A program made the position numbers and the translations under genes. Under the pieces are notes generated by a model. That model worked only from the letters and a program-made list of their open reading frames with translations. It searched no databases and was not told where the DNA came from. This document shows positions 46,901-58,114 of a stretch of DNA of 64,000 nt, piece after piece. Within the stretch, counting starts at the first letter, position 1; the number at the start of each line of letters is the position of its first letter. Source of the stretch: Chrysopilus asiliformis (taxonomy: Eukaryota; Arthropoda; Insecta; Diptera; Rhagionidae). Location of the stretch: contig OZ035961.1 in NCBI GenBank assembly GCA_964034945.1, forward strand, positions 32,080,184-32,144,183. Reading direction: 5' to 3'.

Positions 46901-47448
46901 TTTTGCCTTGATTTCACAATATTTTTTTACTCAGGTGCTGAGTACAAATCTGAAGGTCACTTTTACTCAATGTATAGGTGCTATGAATCTGAAGGTCAAA
47001 TTAAAAGACAACGTTTTTTAATCTTCTATCCCCTCTCCCATACAAACGGAAAGGTTTTCTGGAACTTTCTGCAATTTTATTGAAAACAAGGTGTCATATC
47101 GAAAAAAAAACGTTCAGAATATAATTTTACGTACCTTTAGTGAACATCAAAATTTAATCGAACTGCTATATATCTTATTATTGTGATTTTTGAAAATGGT
47201 GTATATTTTTCGTTACAAAAATTTAAGAATATTATTTAGTTTGTTTAGAAAAACTTTCAGTTTTTTTTCCTACCCGAGTTCTGTTTGTTATGTGATAAAC
47301 TTAGCCAGGTAATCCTGATCGTTAATTAAAATTTTAATTTAAAAATAAAAAAAAAATGATATGAAGGAAATTTTCTAATATTTTTGTGATCAAGGTGATG
47401 CCGTTATTAAACTATAGAGAAAAAAAATCCTGAAATCACGCGATGAGA
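43947..47448. other. Gene-poor, largely single-copy stretch
   Basis: From about 44950 to 46250 the sequence is less AT-rich and has no recognised transposon. Minus-strand reading frames there (one with a possible signal peptide, listed separately) could be exon pieces of a gene whose other exons I cannot find. The rest shows nothing. Confidence 0.4.
45387..45740 (-). CDS. Possible signal-peptide-bearing exon, unrecognised
   Basis: A 117-codon minus-strand frame starts MMRPRRLLDRCPGLGICILW, a basic start followed by a hydrophobic stretch ICILWLFYMQLNIST as in a secretory signal. The part after TELRIENGVMIREDYAEIPI looks less ordered. No family is recognised and no strong donor was found. It could be a first coding exon of a secreted or membrane protein, or a chance frame. 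Confidence 0.2.
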   Translation of the reverse strand: MMRPRRLLDRCPGLGICILWLFYMQLNISTELRIENGVMIREDYAEIPIISNIYRPQTYQRRNLDFASIHCCFNFLTSVSQPPLNQVKFNWVFSSLRLDVHEMVSTSVPGIFIYPNR

Positions 47449-47450
47449 TA

Positions 47451-47722
47451 CACTCAGAAAAATGTCCAGGTCAACTTTTTGTCAGGTTAACTCTGACCTT
47501 ACAGAGGTGTCTGTAAGCCAGCTAGCGGTCAGAGTTAACCTATCTAAGGTCAACTCGTGCAGCTCCCAATGCCCTACTTCACCTGCTGGTTGCTTAATTT
47601 CAGAATTTCTCCGACCACAGGTCAACACAGTTTTACTTTCCCTCATGCAGGCGAACGCTCACCTGCCCGAGGCCAATTACGCCGTATGTAGGTCGTCGAG
47701 TTAGCCTCCATTTTTCTGAGTG
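47451..47722. mobile_element. CACTCAG-type MITE (TA target)
   Basis: The ends CACTCAGAAAAATG and CATTTTTCTGAGTG are perfect inverses flanked by TA. They resemble the ends of the SAM/C2H2 element at 60493 (CACTGAGAGAAAAATG, also TA). The interior is GC-richer and repeats 'aggtcaac' and 'gttaac' words. No coding function is assigned. Confidence 0.75.
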
Positions 47723-47976
47723 TAGAAGGGAAGATTTGAAAAGGCGAAAAGAGAAAAATGCAGAGTCTTTTGAAGTAGTTTTTTCGAGAAAAAACGTTTC
47801 TCTACTGAATTACGACCAATTTACTGGTATCCCGGCATTTAAGATATTTCTTTAAATTGAATTTAAACGTATCGGTATATTTTTTCAATAATTCAGAAAA
47901 ATTAAAAAAAGTCTTTAAGACAGCTGTTATTTTTTTGCAGAAAACTCGTTATCCCCGGTGTTTTTGAAATCAATAA

Positions 47977-48435
47977 GGGTATTGACATTTCCTATTAAAA
48001 TAACTATTATCGTCGTAAAATAGTATAATTTGTCAAAGTTTTGCTCTAAACCGTGAATGCACTTTTCGCGCCTGTAGTAAAATAGAAAAGATACCCATAT
48101 TTATACCCGTATGGTGAAACCAAAAGGTATATTAAATTTGCCTTACCGTTCGTAACGCCAAGATCCCGTCATAACACACAAAAATGAATTACACCAGTGT
48201 GTTTAGAAGGATACAAATAATTAATTTTTGCATGTCCGTCCGTCCGTCTGTCCGTTTGTGGCGCGGATTGCGCGCGCACGGAATCTGCGCACACCAAGCG
48301 GTTAACATAATAGTAAATTGTGTTAACATTGCAAAAAATGTCGCCGTGTATTTTGTTGCTATATTTACGAAACTTTAACAAATACTACTATTTTACTACG
48401 ATGACAGCTACTTTAATAGGTTCTGTGAATACCCC
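47977..48435. mobile_element. Harbinger-type MITE with a HINE fragment inside
   Basis: The ends GGGTATTGACATTTCCTATT and the inverse of GGTTCTGTGAATACCCC extend about 50 bp with TAA on both sides. A truncated HINE is nested at 48099-48286. A lone right end of the same family lies at about 59877-59939. Confidence 0.65.
48099..48286 (+). mobile_element. HINE-like element, copy f (truncated)
   Basis: Only the 5' part is present: TTTATACCCGTATGG to the short TCCGTCCG core and the 'gcgcacgg' block. The 3' half with the hairpin is missing. Confidence 0.7.
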
Positions 48436-49291
48436 TAATATTCTCTGTTTTTGAAAGAGTTTAAACAAATTTTACAAAAATTCCTTCTATCATTTGTTTT
48501 AGAAATTTCAAAGTTTAGTTTATAACTATTAAAATATAACTTTCTGTTAAAAATTGGTAACCGTTATAATGTAAATACAATGAAATCTTGAAGATTCCGT
48601 TTTTCCCGCAATCCCCGACTAGAAATTTGATAGAAATATTTATTATCTTTAAAAACTTTTATTTCGAATAAAGCAACATTTTTTACAAGCAAACATCTAA
48701 AGATTATCTAAAACCATTTTAGATATAAAAACTTTGTTATTCAGAAATTTTATTTCTAAATTTTCCAAGAAAAGTATATTAAAGACTAAATATTAATCTT
48801 CGTTCCCAATAAATCTTCTTATTTTGCAATTGCTATTCATAATAATGGGATTTGGCTTAATTTTCTGAGAATTCTAATAGCTACACACATACTGATACTA
48901 AAAGACATAAACGTGATTCTTCTTATATCGAACTAGTCGTGATCTTCAAAATATCGAAAAATGGTTTTTTTTAAAATTTATGTGACCTTTTAACAAAAAA
49001 TCACGTAAATATCAATTTTTCAATAAAGTCTGATCGAAGGTCAGTCTTTGGCCGAAGTTGGACCTTTGGCATTTTTATTTTCCATAAAAGCTAAGATGAA
49101 TGTTTGCCTTAAGGGAAAAGCAATTGAGGGTGGATTAAAACAATTTTTTTGTAGTTAAAAATAATAGAAATATTTGCAAATTTACAAAATCAAAGCACAA
49201 ACAATTCTCATCACTAATAAAGAAAAAAATTATTAACTTTTTGATATCTTCAAAACTGTCATAATCAGTAAACTGGAGACGGCAAAATTGT
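48436..49291. other. AT-rich stretch
   Basis: No gene, RNA or clear element was recognised. Confidence 0.5.
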
Positions 49292-49793
49292 AGGGGAAAC
49301 TGGGGTATTCTGGACCACGGGGAATTGCGGACCAGCGTCATTTTGTTTCCCCTAGTAGTGGTTGGTAGCTGCAAATAACTGTAATCAGTTTGCCTCATGT
49401 TAAGCTAATTTTCCTAACAGTACTCGACTTGTGTATACGCACTATCACCTCGCTTCGATAGCAAATAGAAAAGTGATACTTCGAAATTTTTTTTTTCACT
49501 TTGTGTTTCGCTTAAATTTAACCACATTTTTCGAGAATCAACTCAAGTAAATATATTGATAATATTCGCGGAGCCTTAAGCATTCGACACTGACAAGAAA
49601 TTTTGCATGAAGTTTGCATTGTGTTACTAATAGCTGCCATATTGTAAAAAAGAGCGTTCGGGGAATTGTGGACCACTTTTGTCGGGGAATTATGGACCAC
49701 TCAATTCTTGACATTTGACAAGCAAACTTCGTGTATTTGATGCATATAAGTATTTTTTCATGCAAAAACACAGCATTAGATTTTCGGCAATCA

Positions 49794-50345
49794 TCATACT
49801 AATATATAAAAATGAGTTGGTGTCTGTCTGTCTGTCTGTCTGTTCCCCTTTCACGCAAAAACGGCTGAACCGATTGACTTGAAATTTGGCATGAGTGTCT
49901 GTGGGAGTTCTGGTTCCAACATAGGCATACGGAAAAGTAGCGCGAGGGGTGGGGGGAGCAAGGGGAGGGGGTAAAGTGATTTCGAAACTTAGTTTTTGCG
50001 CTATGTTACACTTTCGCGGGGAAACTACTGAACTAATTGGCCTGAAATTTGGCATAGATGTTCGTCGCGGGTCCAGCACCAACAGAGACCCATTAAAAAG
50101 TAGCCCGATAGGTGGGGGGAATAAGGGGAGGGGGTAAAGTGATTTCGAAACTTAGTTTTTGCGCTATGTTACTCTTTCGCGGGGAAACTAGTGAACCGAT
50201 TGGCCTGAAATTTGGCATAGATGTTCGTCGTGGGTCCAGCCCCAACATAGACCCATTAAAAAGTTTTTAAGTTCTTTCCGGTTTTCTTCGTATTCTAAAA
50301 TTTAGACAAAAAGCTTAACCCGGCAACGACGGGTATACAAGCTAG
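49794..50345 (+). mobile_element. Helitron-type element, family B, copy 3
   Basis: A complete copy starting TCATACTAATATATAAAAA and ending with the CCCGGCAACGACGGG hairpin and CTAG. It contains a CTGT run and two tandem blocks of 'gggtaaagtgatttcgaaac', so a roughly 180-bp internal segment is duplicated. It is the uninterrupted reference for copy 1. Confidence 0.8.
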
Positions 50346-50686
50346 TTTCTAAATCGGCCGTTTTGACATCGCCAGAGGATGTAAATGACCTTCGTGAGAA
50401 GGCTGATATGATGCGAAAGAGATTGGAGAGAAAAGGTGATAAACCATAATCGAAAAAGCAAAAAGATCGTGTCAAATCGAAGACATCACAGAAGAAACAA
50501 CCATCTTCAACCTATTGTGAGGTGAAAGAATACATCGATTTCTGCATAATTTGTAAGAAAAATATGCCAAAAAAAATGAACCGCCGAAATACCATCCATT
50601 GCAACGTGTGCGATCGAGCTGTTCACTTGGGATGCTCCGGAATGACTGCAAGTTACTGGACTTGCGAACATTGCGTTTCGGACTGA
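50346..50686 (+). pseudogene. C-terminal relic of a pogo-type transposase with PHD-like finger
   Basis: Readable in one frame are SKSAVLTSPEDVNDLREKAD, then MMRKRLERKGDKP, an in-frame TAA at about 50447, then a Lys/Ser-rich linker. A Cys/His cluster FCIICKKN...HCNVCDRAVHLGCSG...YWTCEHC follows, ending at a TGA at 50684. Some insect pogo-type transposases carry such a PHD-like zinc finger at the C-terminus. The helix-turn-helix and DDE parts are absent here. Confidence 0.6.
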
Positions 50687-51020
50687 TTTTCATTGCAATT
50701 TTTCACTTCATTTCACTTTGTCTGTTATATAATAAATATATGAATCAAAAAAAAAAGTTTGTCTATCACATTTTTCCATTTTTAATCGATTTACAAAGTG
50801 GTCCACAATACCCCGAGATTTTTAAAAATCGCAAAAACGCCATTTTTGCGCCAACTGATAAAACTTGTATAATTTAATACAATTTGACCGAACTGCTGTG
50901 ACCCAAAGAAAGGTTATTTATCGTACTACAAATTCAAGCTTTGAAATTTTCAGAAAAAGTTATTTTTTTGCGAGTTTTTAGCCAAAATGAAAATGCGGTC
51001 CAGAATACCCCACCTTCCCC

Positions 51021-51338
51021 TACTCCAATGATTTAGAAATTTTTGAAAACAGTGGTCTGGGATAATTAATTCAATTAATTAATTAAAAAAAAGTTCATGT
51101 GAAAAATCATTAAGGAGTGGATTTCCTCTAATTTTCTGCAATTTTTCTTTATTTTAGGTCTCAAAAAATTTCACATATTTTCATGTCCTGTCAAAAATTG
51201 TCTCGTAGAGACTAGAGCGACTTAATAACTAGAGTGTGGCCAATCGATATTCTTGCTCTAAACTGGACCATTGGAAACGTCCGTCTTCGAAAATGGACCA
51301 TTCGAATTTGTTTGTATCGTGAGGAATTTCTCATTTCC
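51021..51338. other. Short intergenic stretch
   Basis: Nothing recognised between the pogo-type element and the HINE pair. Confidence 0.5.
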
Positions 51339-51457
51339 TTTTTATACCCGTATGGTGAAACCAAAGGGTATATTAAATTTGCCTTACCGTTCGTAACGCC
51401 AAGATCCCGTCATCACACACAAAAATGAATTACACCAGTGTGTTTAGAATGATAAAA
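51339..51457 (+). mobile_element. HINE-like element, copy g (5' fragment)
   Basis: Only the first 120 bp of the family (TTTTATACCCGTATGG to 'gtttagaatgataaaa') is present. It directly abuts an inverted copy, forming a head-to-tail opposite pair. Confidence 0.7.
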
Positions 51458-51955
51458 ACATAACAAAAGCTATATTGGCAATCATTGAAAATTCCACCTT
51501 GAAGTCAAACTTTCCAATAAGACTTTTTTAAATTTATTCCAATCGGATTTTGATGTATGGGAGTTTTATGTAGAATCATATCCTAAACGACTTTTGTTCT
51601 TGGACTTTTTAGATAAGATGCACCTATTTTGAGATATTCACAAAAAACGTTTTCGTTTGTATGGGGGGTACCCCCCCTAATGGTCCATTTTTGTCCATTA
51701 ACGAACTTAGCCTCGCATTTTACGAAAAACGGATCCACGCAAAATTTCAAGTGTCTAGCTCAATCCGTGCGCCCGCAATCCGCGCCACAGACGGACAGAC
51801 AGACGGACAGACGGACGGACATGCTAAATTCAACTTTTTTTTATCATTCTAAACACACTGGTGTAATTCATTTTTGTGTGCGATGACGGGATCTTGGCGT
51901 TTCAAACGGTAAGGCAAAGTTAATATACCCTTTGGTTTCACCATACGGGTATAAA
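51458..51955 (-). mobile_element. HINE-like element, copy h
   Basis: A near-complete minus-strand copy, with a short CAGACGGA core at about 51790-51823. The terminal hairpin and the sub-terminal repeat are partly deleted ('gctatattggcaatcattg'). Confidence 0.7.
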
Positions 51956-52506
51956 TAGCCTTCTATAAAGCCTATAGTACACGGCATGTAAAAAGCACAT
52001 ATAAATGTGGCTCTGACGTCATTTTGACGTCATCATGTGGTCCCAATGGCCACATGCCGTGTACTAGCTCTCTTTGTGACACACACATATGGTACACATA
52101 CGAATGTGTACTATATGTGGCACTCGTGACACATAAGGATATGTGGCTTTTTCGAATGTCGTGTACTACCTTAGCACATGCAGTTTGTGACTATATGTGA
52201 CATATTGTCCAGTGGTTACATATAAATGTGGCAGTCACAATATATGTGTCTGCACGAAAACTTGACACATCATATGGATCGCATGTAGCCCTTATATGTA
52301 ACTTTTGAATGACATTTCAGGCTGACATATTTAGTGGTTTTAACTATTTTTAACCGACTTCCAAAAAGGAAAAGGTTCTCAATTCCACCTGAATATTTTT
52401 TTTTTTAATGTATGTTCACGCCTAACTTTTTACTGGGTGGACCGATTTTGGTCATCCCAAAGAGAAAGTTGTAGAGAAAGTTCCTGGTTGGGCCCTGGTT
52501 CATTCA

Positions 52507-52803
52507 TGAGCAAAAATGGACCATTAGGGGGGGTACCCCCCATACAAACGAAAACGTTTTTTCCGAATTTCTCAAAAACGGTGCATCTTATCAAAAAAGT
52601 GCAAGAACAAAAGTTATTTGGAATATGATTCTACATAAAACTCCCATACATCAAAATCCGATTGGAATAAATTTTAAAAAATCTGATTGGAAAGTTCGAC
52701 TTCAAAGTGGAATTTTGGTACAACTGTTCGAATTTTGATACGAATATCACCATACAGGTTTTCAATAATTGCCAGATTGGCAATTATAGCTTTTGTTATG
52801 TTT
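52507..52803 (+). mobile_element. HINE-like element, copy i (3' part)
   Basis: From GCAAAAATGGACCATTAGG to the hairpin TTGCCAGATTGGCAA and GCTTTTGTTATG. The 5' half is replaced by another repeat beginning TTAACCGACTTCCAAAAAGG near 52349. Confidence 0.7.
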
Positions 52804-53046
52804 TTACGTTGTGTTCAGTACAACACAAGGAAGGTTCTTTTATATATTTCCCCCGTGTTAACCTACCCCTTCAAACGACTCCCTGCTTGGGATATCGAGT
52901 AAAATTCTTTGTATTGTGTTCAGTACAATATCTGGAAGATTCTTTTATATATTTCTCATCTGCGGACTTATCCCCTCAAACCCTCTGTAATTTTACCTAT
53001 ATTAAAAATTGAAACTAAAAACGTTCGAAATAAAAAAAAAATTTCT

Positions 53047-53580
53047 AAAAAAAATAAAACCGACTTTAAAAAAAACTGAAAAGAGAAAAAAGCACTAAAA
53101 AGAAAAAAATAATTTCAAACTATGTCCATTAATAGCGTATTTAAAATTCGGCTTTTTTGGAGTGGCGTTAAATTTACACTAAATAAAATCGTTAAATTTG
53201 CAACTAAAATAAATTACATACTTTCTAACCCTTAAGGCTAACTAAGAACTAAGATCGACTCCAAAAATTTTGTTGTCAAACAGATTAACTATAGACACGG
53301 CTCTTAGAAGCACCAAAACTAAGTTCTTTTATGTCCCAAATTGGATTCCCTATTTTTAAGCAATCGCTATAAAAAAAGCCCACTACATGTACAAACTGAT
53401 TTGGTGCGAAACTTGACAATAGAAATTTTACAACGATTTTATTTAGTGTAAATTTAACGCCACTCCAAAAAAGCCGAATTTTAAATACGCTATTAATGGA
53501 CATAGTTTGAAATTATTTTTTTCTTTTTAGTGCTTTTTTCTCTTTTCAGTTTTTTTTAAAGTCGGTTTTATTTTTTTTTT
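53047..53580. mobile_element. Foldback element with about 147-bp arms
   Basis: The arms at about 53047-53193 and 53432-53580 are near-perfect inverses. They contain 'aaccgactttaaaaaaaact', 'ccattaatagcgtatttaaa' and 'acactaaataaaatcgtt'. The spacer is about 240 bp and non-coding. The outermost AAAACCGACTT resembles the 'aaccgacttccaaaaagg' repeat at 52349, so the two may be ends of one composite element. Confidence 0.75.
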
Positions 53581-53914
53581 TTTTAATAAATAGTATTTTA
53601 GGGGTTTGTTCATCCTGCTTTTAGAAGGAAATTTTTTCTATGGTTGGCAACCCTGATTTCAGCATTCAGTTTTTGTGTTTTGTTGTTTTAGCAGCACGTT
53701 GTTTTGGTATTATTTTTGGTTTTTTTTTATTTTAATTTTCAATTTTAATTGATTTCGGCTATTTTCGTTCGTTTTTATTTAATTTTATTTTCTTTTTACT
53801 TTCTTCTACGGAGTATAATAAAGTATTGTATTCATGAAAAATTTCGACCTCTTAATTTTGCCTAAAAAACATTTCCCGATCACTCCTGAGTCGATTGGAG
53901 TCATATTTAAAAAA

Positions 53915-55289
53915 TGTCTTTCTGTCTGTCAGTCTGTCTGTCAGTCTGTCTGTCAGTCTGTCTGTCAGTCTGTCTGTCAGTCTGTCTGTCAGTCTGTCTG
54001 TCAGTCTGTCTGTCAGTCTGTCTGTCAGTCTGTCTGTCAGTCTGTCTGTCAGTCTGTCTGTCAGTCTGTCTGTCAGTCTGTCTGTCAGTCTGTCTGTCAG
54101 TCTGTCTGTCAGTCTGTCTGTCAGTCTGTCTGTCAGTCTGTCTGTCAGTCTGTCTGTCAGTCTGTCTGTCAGTCTGTCTGTCAGTCTGTCTGTCAGTCTG
54201 TCTGTCAGTCTGTCTGTCAGTCTGTCTGTCAGTCTGTCTGTCAGTCTGTCTGTCAGTCTGTCTGTCAGTCTGTCTGTCAGTCTGTCTGTCAGTCTGTCTG
54301 TCAGTCTGTCTGTCAGTCTGTCTGTCAGTCTGTCTGTCAGTCTGTCTGTCAGTCTGTCTGTCAGTCTGTCTGTCAGTCTGTCTGTCAGTCTGTCTGTCAG
54401 TCTGTCTGTCAGTCTGTCTGTCAGTCTGTCTGTCAGTCTGTCTGTCAGTCTGTCTGTCAGTCTGTCTGTCAGTCTGTCTGTCAGTCTGTCTGTCAGTCTG
54501 TCTGTCAGTCTGTCTGTCAGTCTGTCTGTCAGTCTGTCTGTCAGTCTGTCTGTCAGTCTGTCTGTCAGTCTGTCTGTCAGTCTGTCTGTCAGTCTGTCTG
54601 TCAGTCTGTCTGTCAGTCTGTCTGTCAGTCTGTCTGTCAGTCTGTCTGTCAGTCTGTCTGTCAGTCTGTCTGTCAGTCTGTCTGTCAGTCTGTCTGTCAG
54701 TCTGTCTGTCAGTCTGTCTGTCAGTCTGTCTGTCAGTCTGTCTGTCAGTCTGTCTGTCAGTCTGTCTGTCAGTCTGTCTGTCAGTCTGTCTGTCAGTCTG
54801 TCTGTCAGTCTGTCTGTCAGTCTGTCTGTCAGTCTGTCTGTCAGTCTGTCTGTCAGTCTGTCTGTCAGTCTGTCTGTCAGTCTGTCTGTCAGTCTGTCTG
54901 TCAGTCTGTCTGTCAGTCTGTCTGTCAGTCTGTCTGTCAGTCTGTCTGTCAGTCTGTCTGTCAGTCTGTCTGTCAGTCTGTCTGTCAGTCTGTCTGTCAG
55001 TCTGTCTGTCAGTCTGTCTGTCAGTCTGTCTGTCAGTCTGTCTGTCAGTCTGTCTGTCAGTCTGTCTGTCAGTCTGTCTGTCAGTCTGTCTGTCAGTCTG
55101 TCTGTCAGTCTGTCTGTCAGTCTGTCTGTCAGTCTGTCTGTCAGTCTGTCTGTCAGTCTGTCTGTCAGTCTGTCTGTCAGTCTGTCTGTCAGTCTGTCTG
55201 TCAGTCTGTCTGTCAGTCTGTCTGTCAGTCTGTCTGTCAGTCTGTCTGTCAGTCTGTCTGTCAGTCTGTCTGTCAGTCTGTCAGTCTGT
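53915..55289. repeat. Perfect 12-bp tandem array (CTGTCTGTCAGT), about 114 units
   Basis: Nearly 1.37 kb of an invariant 12-mer. Because the unit length is a multiple of three and has no stop in four of the frames, long frames of about 470-490 codons appear on both strands; these are not genes. The flanks ('caagatttctcaaaaactaa', 'agctagcgccatgaaatttt') look like a dispersed element of which the array is the core. Confidence 0.97.
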
Positions 55290-56200
55290 GTACAAGATTT
55301 CTCAAAAACTAATAGAGCTAGCGCCATGAAATTTTATAGGCATGTTGGGTCCTGAAATGGGACGATCCTATCAACTTTTGGTGGAAATCCGTTAACCGGA
55401 AGTATCCAAAATGGCGGTTTTTCAAAAATCGCAATTTCGTTTTTCTCGATTTACTCCCAAACTACGCGTTTTTTAGTGGCCTTAAGTATGACAAAACTTG
55501 GAGAAAATAAAATTTCCCACACTTTTGTCTTTAGCTATAACTCGATATCTCAACCTGTTATCGAGATAAACCGTTATTTCAAAAAAAAAACAGTTTTTTG
55601 CGATTATCTCGAAAACTAACGGGTTTTTGCTGACTGAATGTATGAAGTGAATTAATGAAAATGTCATTCTGCACAATTTTGTCTTTTACCGTTATCCGTT
55701 ATCTTTTACCGTTATTGAGATATTTTCATTAATATGTAAAAAATCATATGTTTGCGAATAATTTGCAAACTAACGGTTTTTCGACAAATCAGTTAAAAGA
55801 ATAATTAAAGATGTTAACATTTTCTACATTTTTGCCATTTACCGTAAATTGATATCTTTTACCGTTCTCAAGTTATCTCAAATTTTGTACGTTTTTGATA
55901 TTTTTGAATAAACCAAGAATTTATTGGAAGGTCGTCTTAGGTTGACAACGCGACATTGCTCTAGCGTAAATTGCGCAGGGTCGTAGATTTTGTAGAAGAA
56001 AGTTTTGTGTTGACCACAACTGATATTTTCCCTTTGTTTTGCTGTGTGTGTTTTTCAGAATAAAGAAATATGAATGCAAATTTGGATTTCGAGGCGCTCG
56101 AACAATCAGTTCACGATGACGGTGATGGTTCCACTGACACTGAATTTGTTGTTCCCTCGCAAGCGACATGAATCGTCTACATACGAATGGTTGCATGTCG
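55290..56200. other. 3' flank of the 12-bp array inside the Harbinger-type element
   Basis: Repeated phrases about 'gcgattatctcgaaaactaac' recur with variations (55598, 55760) and also inside the hAT element near 27570, so this is a dispersed repeat. There is no coding content. Confidence 0.5.
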
Positions 56201-56756
56201 CACATCGTGTACTAGAAAACCACATATATATGTGAAATTGTGATGCGCACATGCGATATGCGCATGCTGCGTTGGATACCGTGTACTAGCGATATATATG
56301 CAACCATTCATATGTGCACTCAAATGTAACCACAGCATATGCGACCACATTGGTTACATATGGACATATGGATTTTGGGACAAAAGACACATGCCGTGTA
56401 CTAGCACATTTTTCCCGTATGCAACCACTGTGTCACATACGAAATGTGTACCCAATATGCGACACCTTCTAGTGACGTCAGAGCCACATTTATATGTGGC
56501 TTTTTACATGCCGTGTACTATAGGCTTAAGAAACCAATTGCTGATCAGTTAAACCCGATTATTCTTAACAATACCACTATAAGCTTCAGTAAAAAAGTTA
56601 AAAGCCTTGGAATAATTTTCGACGAACTTCTTTCCTGGGATTACCACATCAACTCCATTATTAAACGGACCTTCAGCGTTATTAGTCGGCTAAATTCTCT
56701 TAAATTATATTTACCAGTGGATATAAAAACTAGACTAGCCTTTGCCTTAATAATGC

Positions 56757-57321
56757 CTTTTTATACCCGTATGGTGAAACCAAAGGGTATATTAGATTTG
56801 CCTTACCGTTTGTAACGCCAAGATCCCGTCATCACACAAAAAAATGAATTACACCATTGTGTTTAGAATGATAAAAAAAGTTGAATTTAGCATGTCCGTC
56901 CGTCCGTCCGTCCGTCCGTCCGTCTGTCTGTCTGTCTGTGGCGCGGATTGCGGGCGCACGGATTGAGCTAGAGACTTGAAATTTTGCGCAGATCCGTTTT
57001 TCGTAAAATGCGAGGCTAAGTTCGTTAATGGGCAAAAATGGACCATTAGGGGGGGTACCCCCCATACGAACGAAAACTTTTTTTCTGAATATCTCAAAAA
57101 CGGTGAATTTTATCAAAAAAGTCCAAGAACAAAAGTTATTTAGGATATGATTCTACATAAAACTCCCATACATGAAAATCCCATTGGAATAAATTTAAAA
57201 AAATCTTATTGGAAAATTTGACTTCAAAGTGGAATTTTGATACAACTGTTCGCTGTTCACTTAAATCACCATACGGGTCTCCAATGATTGCCAGATTGGC
57301 AATTATAGCTTTTGTTATGTT
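56757..57321 (+). mobile_element. HINE-like element, copy j
   Basis: A complete forward copy inserted in a T-run of the LINE coding sequence (CCTTT on the left, TTTTTAATTATGG on the right). The core is CCGTCCGTCCGT at about 56894-56938. The LINE frame resumes on the far side. Confidence 0.8.
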
Positions 57322-57850
57322 TTTAATTATGGTTGTGAGGTTTACTCGGGGTGCTCTCAAGCTAATCTTGTGCGACTGCGTAAATGCTTTAATTGTGTGA
57401 TGAGGTTCGTTTTCAGTCTAAAGCTAGCATCACACGAGCACACAAAACCCTCACACGTGTGATAACTGACGTCACGAAAAAAACTCAACACACATTTCAC
57501 ACACATCTGACACGACACGTCCTTACACTTGAAAAGTGTTGTTATCAGACGGTGTGAAATTTTTTTCCACACAATCGGATTTTTGTCCCAAAACGTGTTA
57601 ACGTCGCTAGTCTTCCCACGAAATTTGGCACACAATTACACACTGTGTTACGCAGATTGAGTAGTTATCAGACGGAGTGAAACGTCTCAAAAGGTGTGAT
57701 GATGGAAGATGTGTGACAGCAGTCGAAATCGTCTGATTTGCTATCAGACGGTGTGATAGCTCTCTGACATTTTGTGTACTTTCCTCGGTCATTTTGACAA
57801 GCAATTGTGCGCGGTTTTCAATTTGTGAAGAAAAATCAAATTAAATTAGA

Positions 57851-58114
57851 ATGTCAAAAAGGAAATATGAGGAGATGATGGATATGGCGATTTTGGCAGC
57901 CTATATTTTGGAAAGCAGTGGCGACGACGAGTCAATGGGTCGAAAGCGCAGTTGTTGGACAAAGGATTGGGTGTCGCGTCGCGAGAAGGAGGGTTTCTTT
58001 GCCAAATTGATGGTGGAATTGCCCTCTGAAGAACCCGAATTGTATCGAAATTTCTTACGGATGTCGGCCGGTCAATTCGATCTTTTGCTAACAATTGGTG
58101 AAGTCGCAGATAGA
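57851..58114 (+). pseudogene. PIF/Harbinger transposase, N-terminal fragment
   Basis: MSKRKYEEMMDMAILAAYIL opens the frame. RSCWTKDWVSRREKEGFFAK and YRNFLRMSAGQFDLLLTIG match the N-terminal region of Harbinger nucleases ('W...W...R...G....L..EL...D...Y.NF.RM....F..LL'). The frame is cut at about residue 88 by HINE sequence. The DDE domain is absent, so no active enzyme is encoded. Confidence 0.8.

Larger units (their letters stand above)
49292..51020 (+). mobile_element. pogo-type element with transposase tail relic
   Basis: The ends GGGGAAACTGGGGTATTCTG and the inverse of AGAATACCCCACCTTCCCC are flanked by TA. Near both ends the phrase 'ggaattgtggacca' or its relatives recurs. A Helitron is nested at 49794-50345. 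Downstream of it lies the end of a transposase gene, listed separately. Confidence 0.7.
51969..56526. mobile_element. Harbinger-type element, 4.6 kb, filled with later insertions
   Basis: The ends AGCCTATAGTACACGGCATG and inverse extend about 52 bp with TAA immediately outside both. Sub-terminal words 'gccgtgtactagc' and 'tatatgtg' recur near each end. Removing it rejoins LINE-like sequence (...TTCTATAAGAAACC...). The original element was probably under 1 kb. It now holds a HINE, a foldback element and a 12-bp tandem array with its flanks. No transposase is seen. Confidence 0.7.

Noticed and set aside
47462..47704. 80-codon frame MSRSTFCQVNSDLTEV
   Set aside because: It fills a MITE with perfect inverted ends, and its repeated 'aggtcaac' words explain the regular look; no domain was recognised.
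53834..55355. Reading frames of about 470-490 codons, such as (SVCQ)n, (SVSL)n and (DRLT)n
   Set aside because: They are translations of a perfect 12-bp tandem array on both strands; a unit divisible by three without stops gives open frames automatically.
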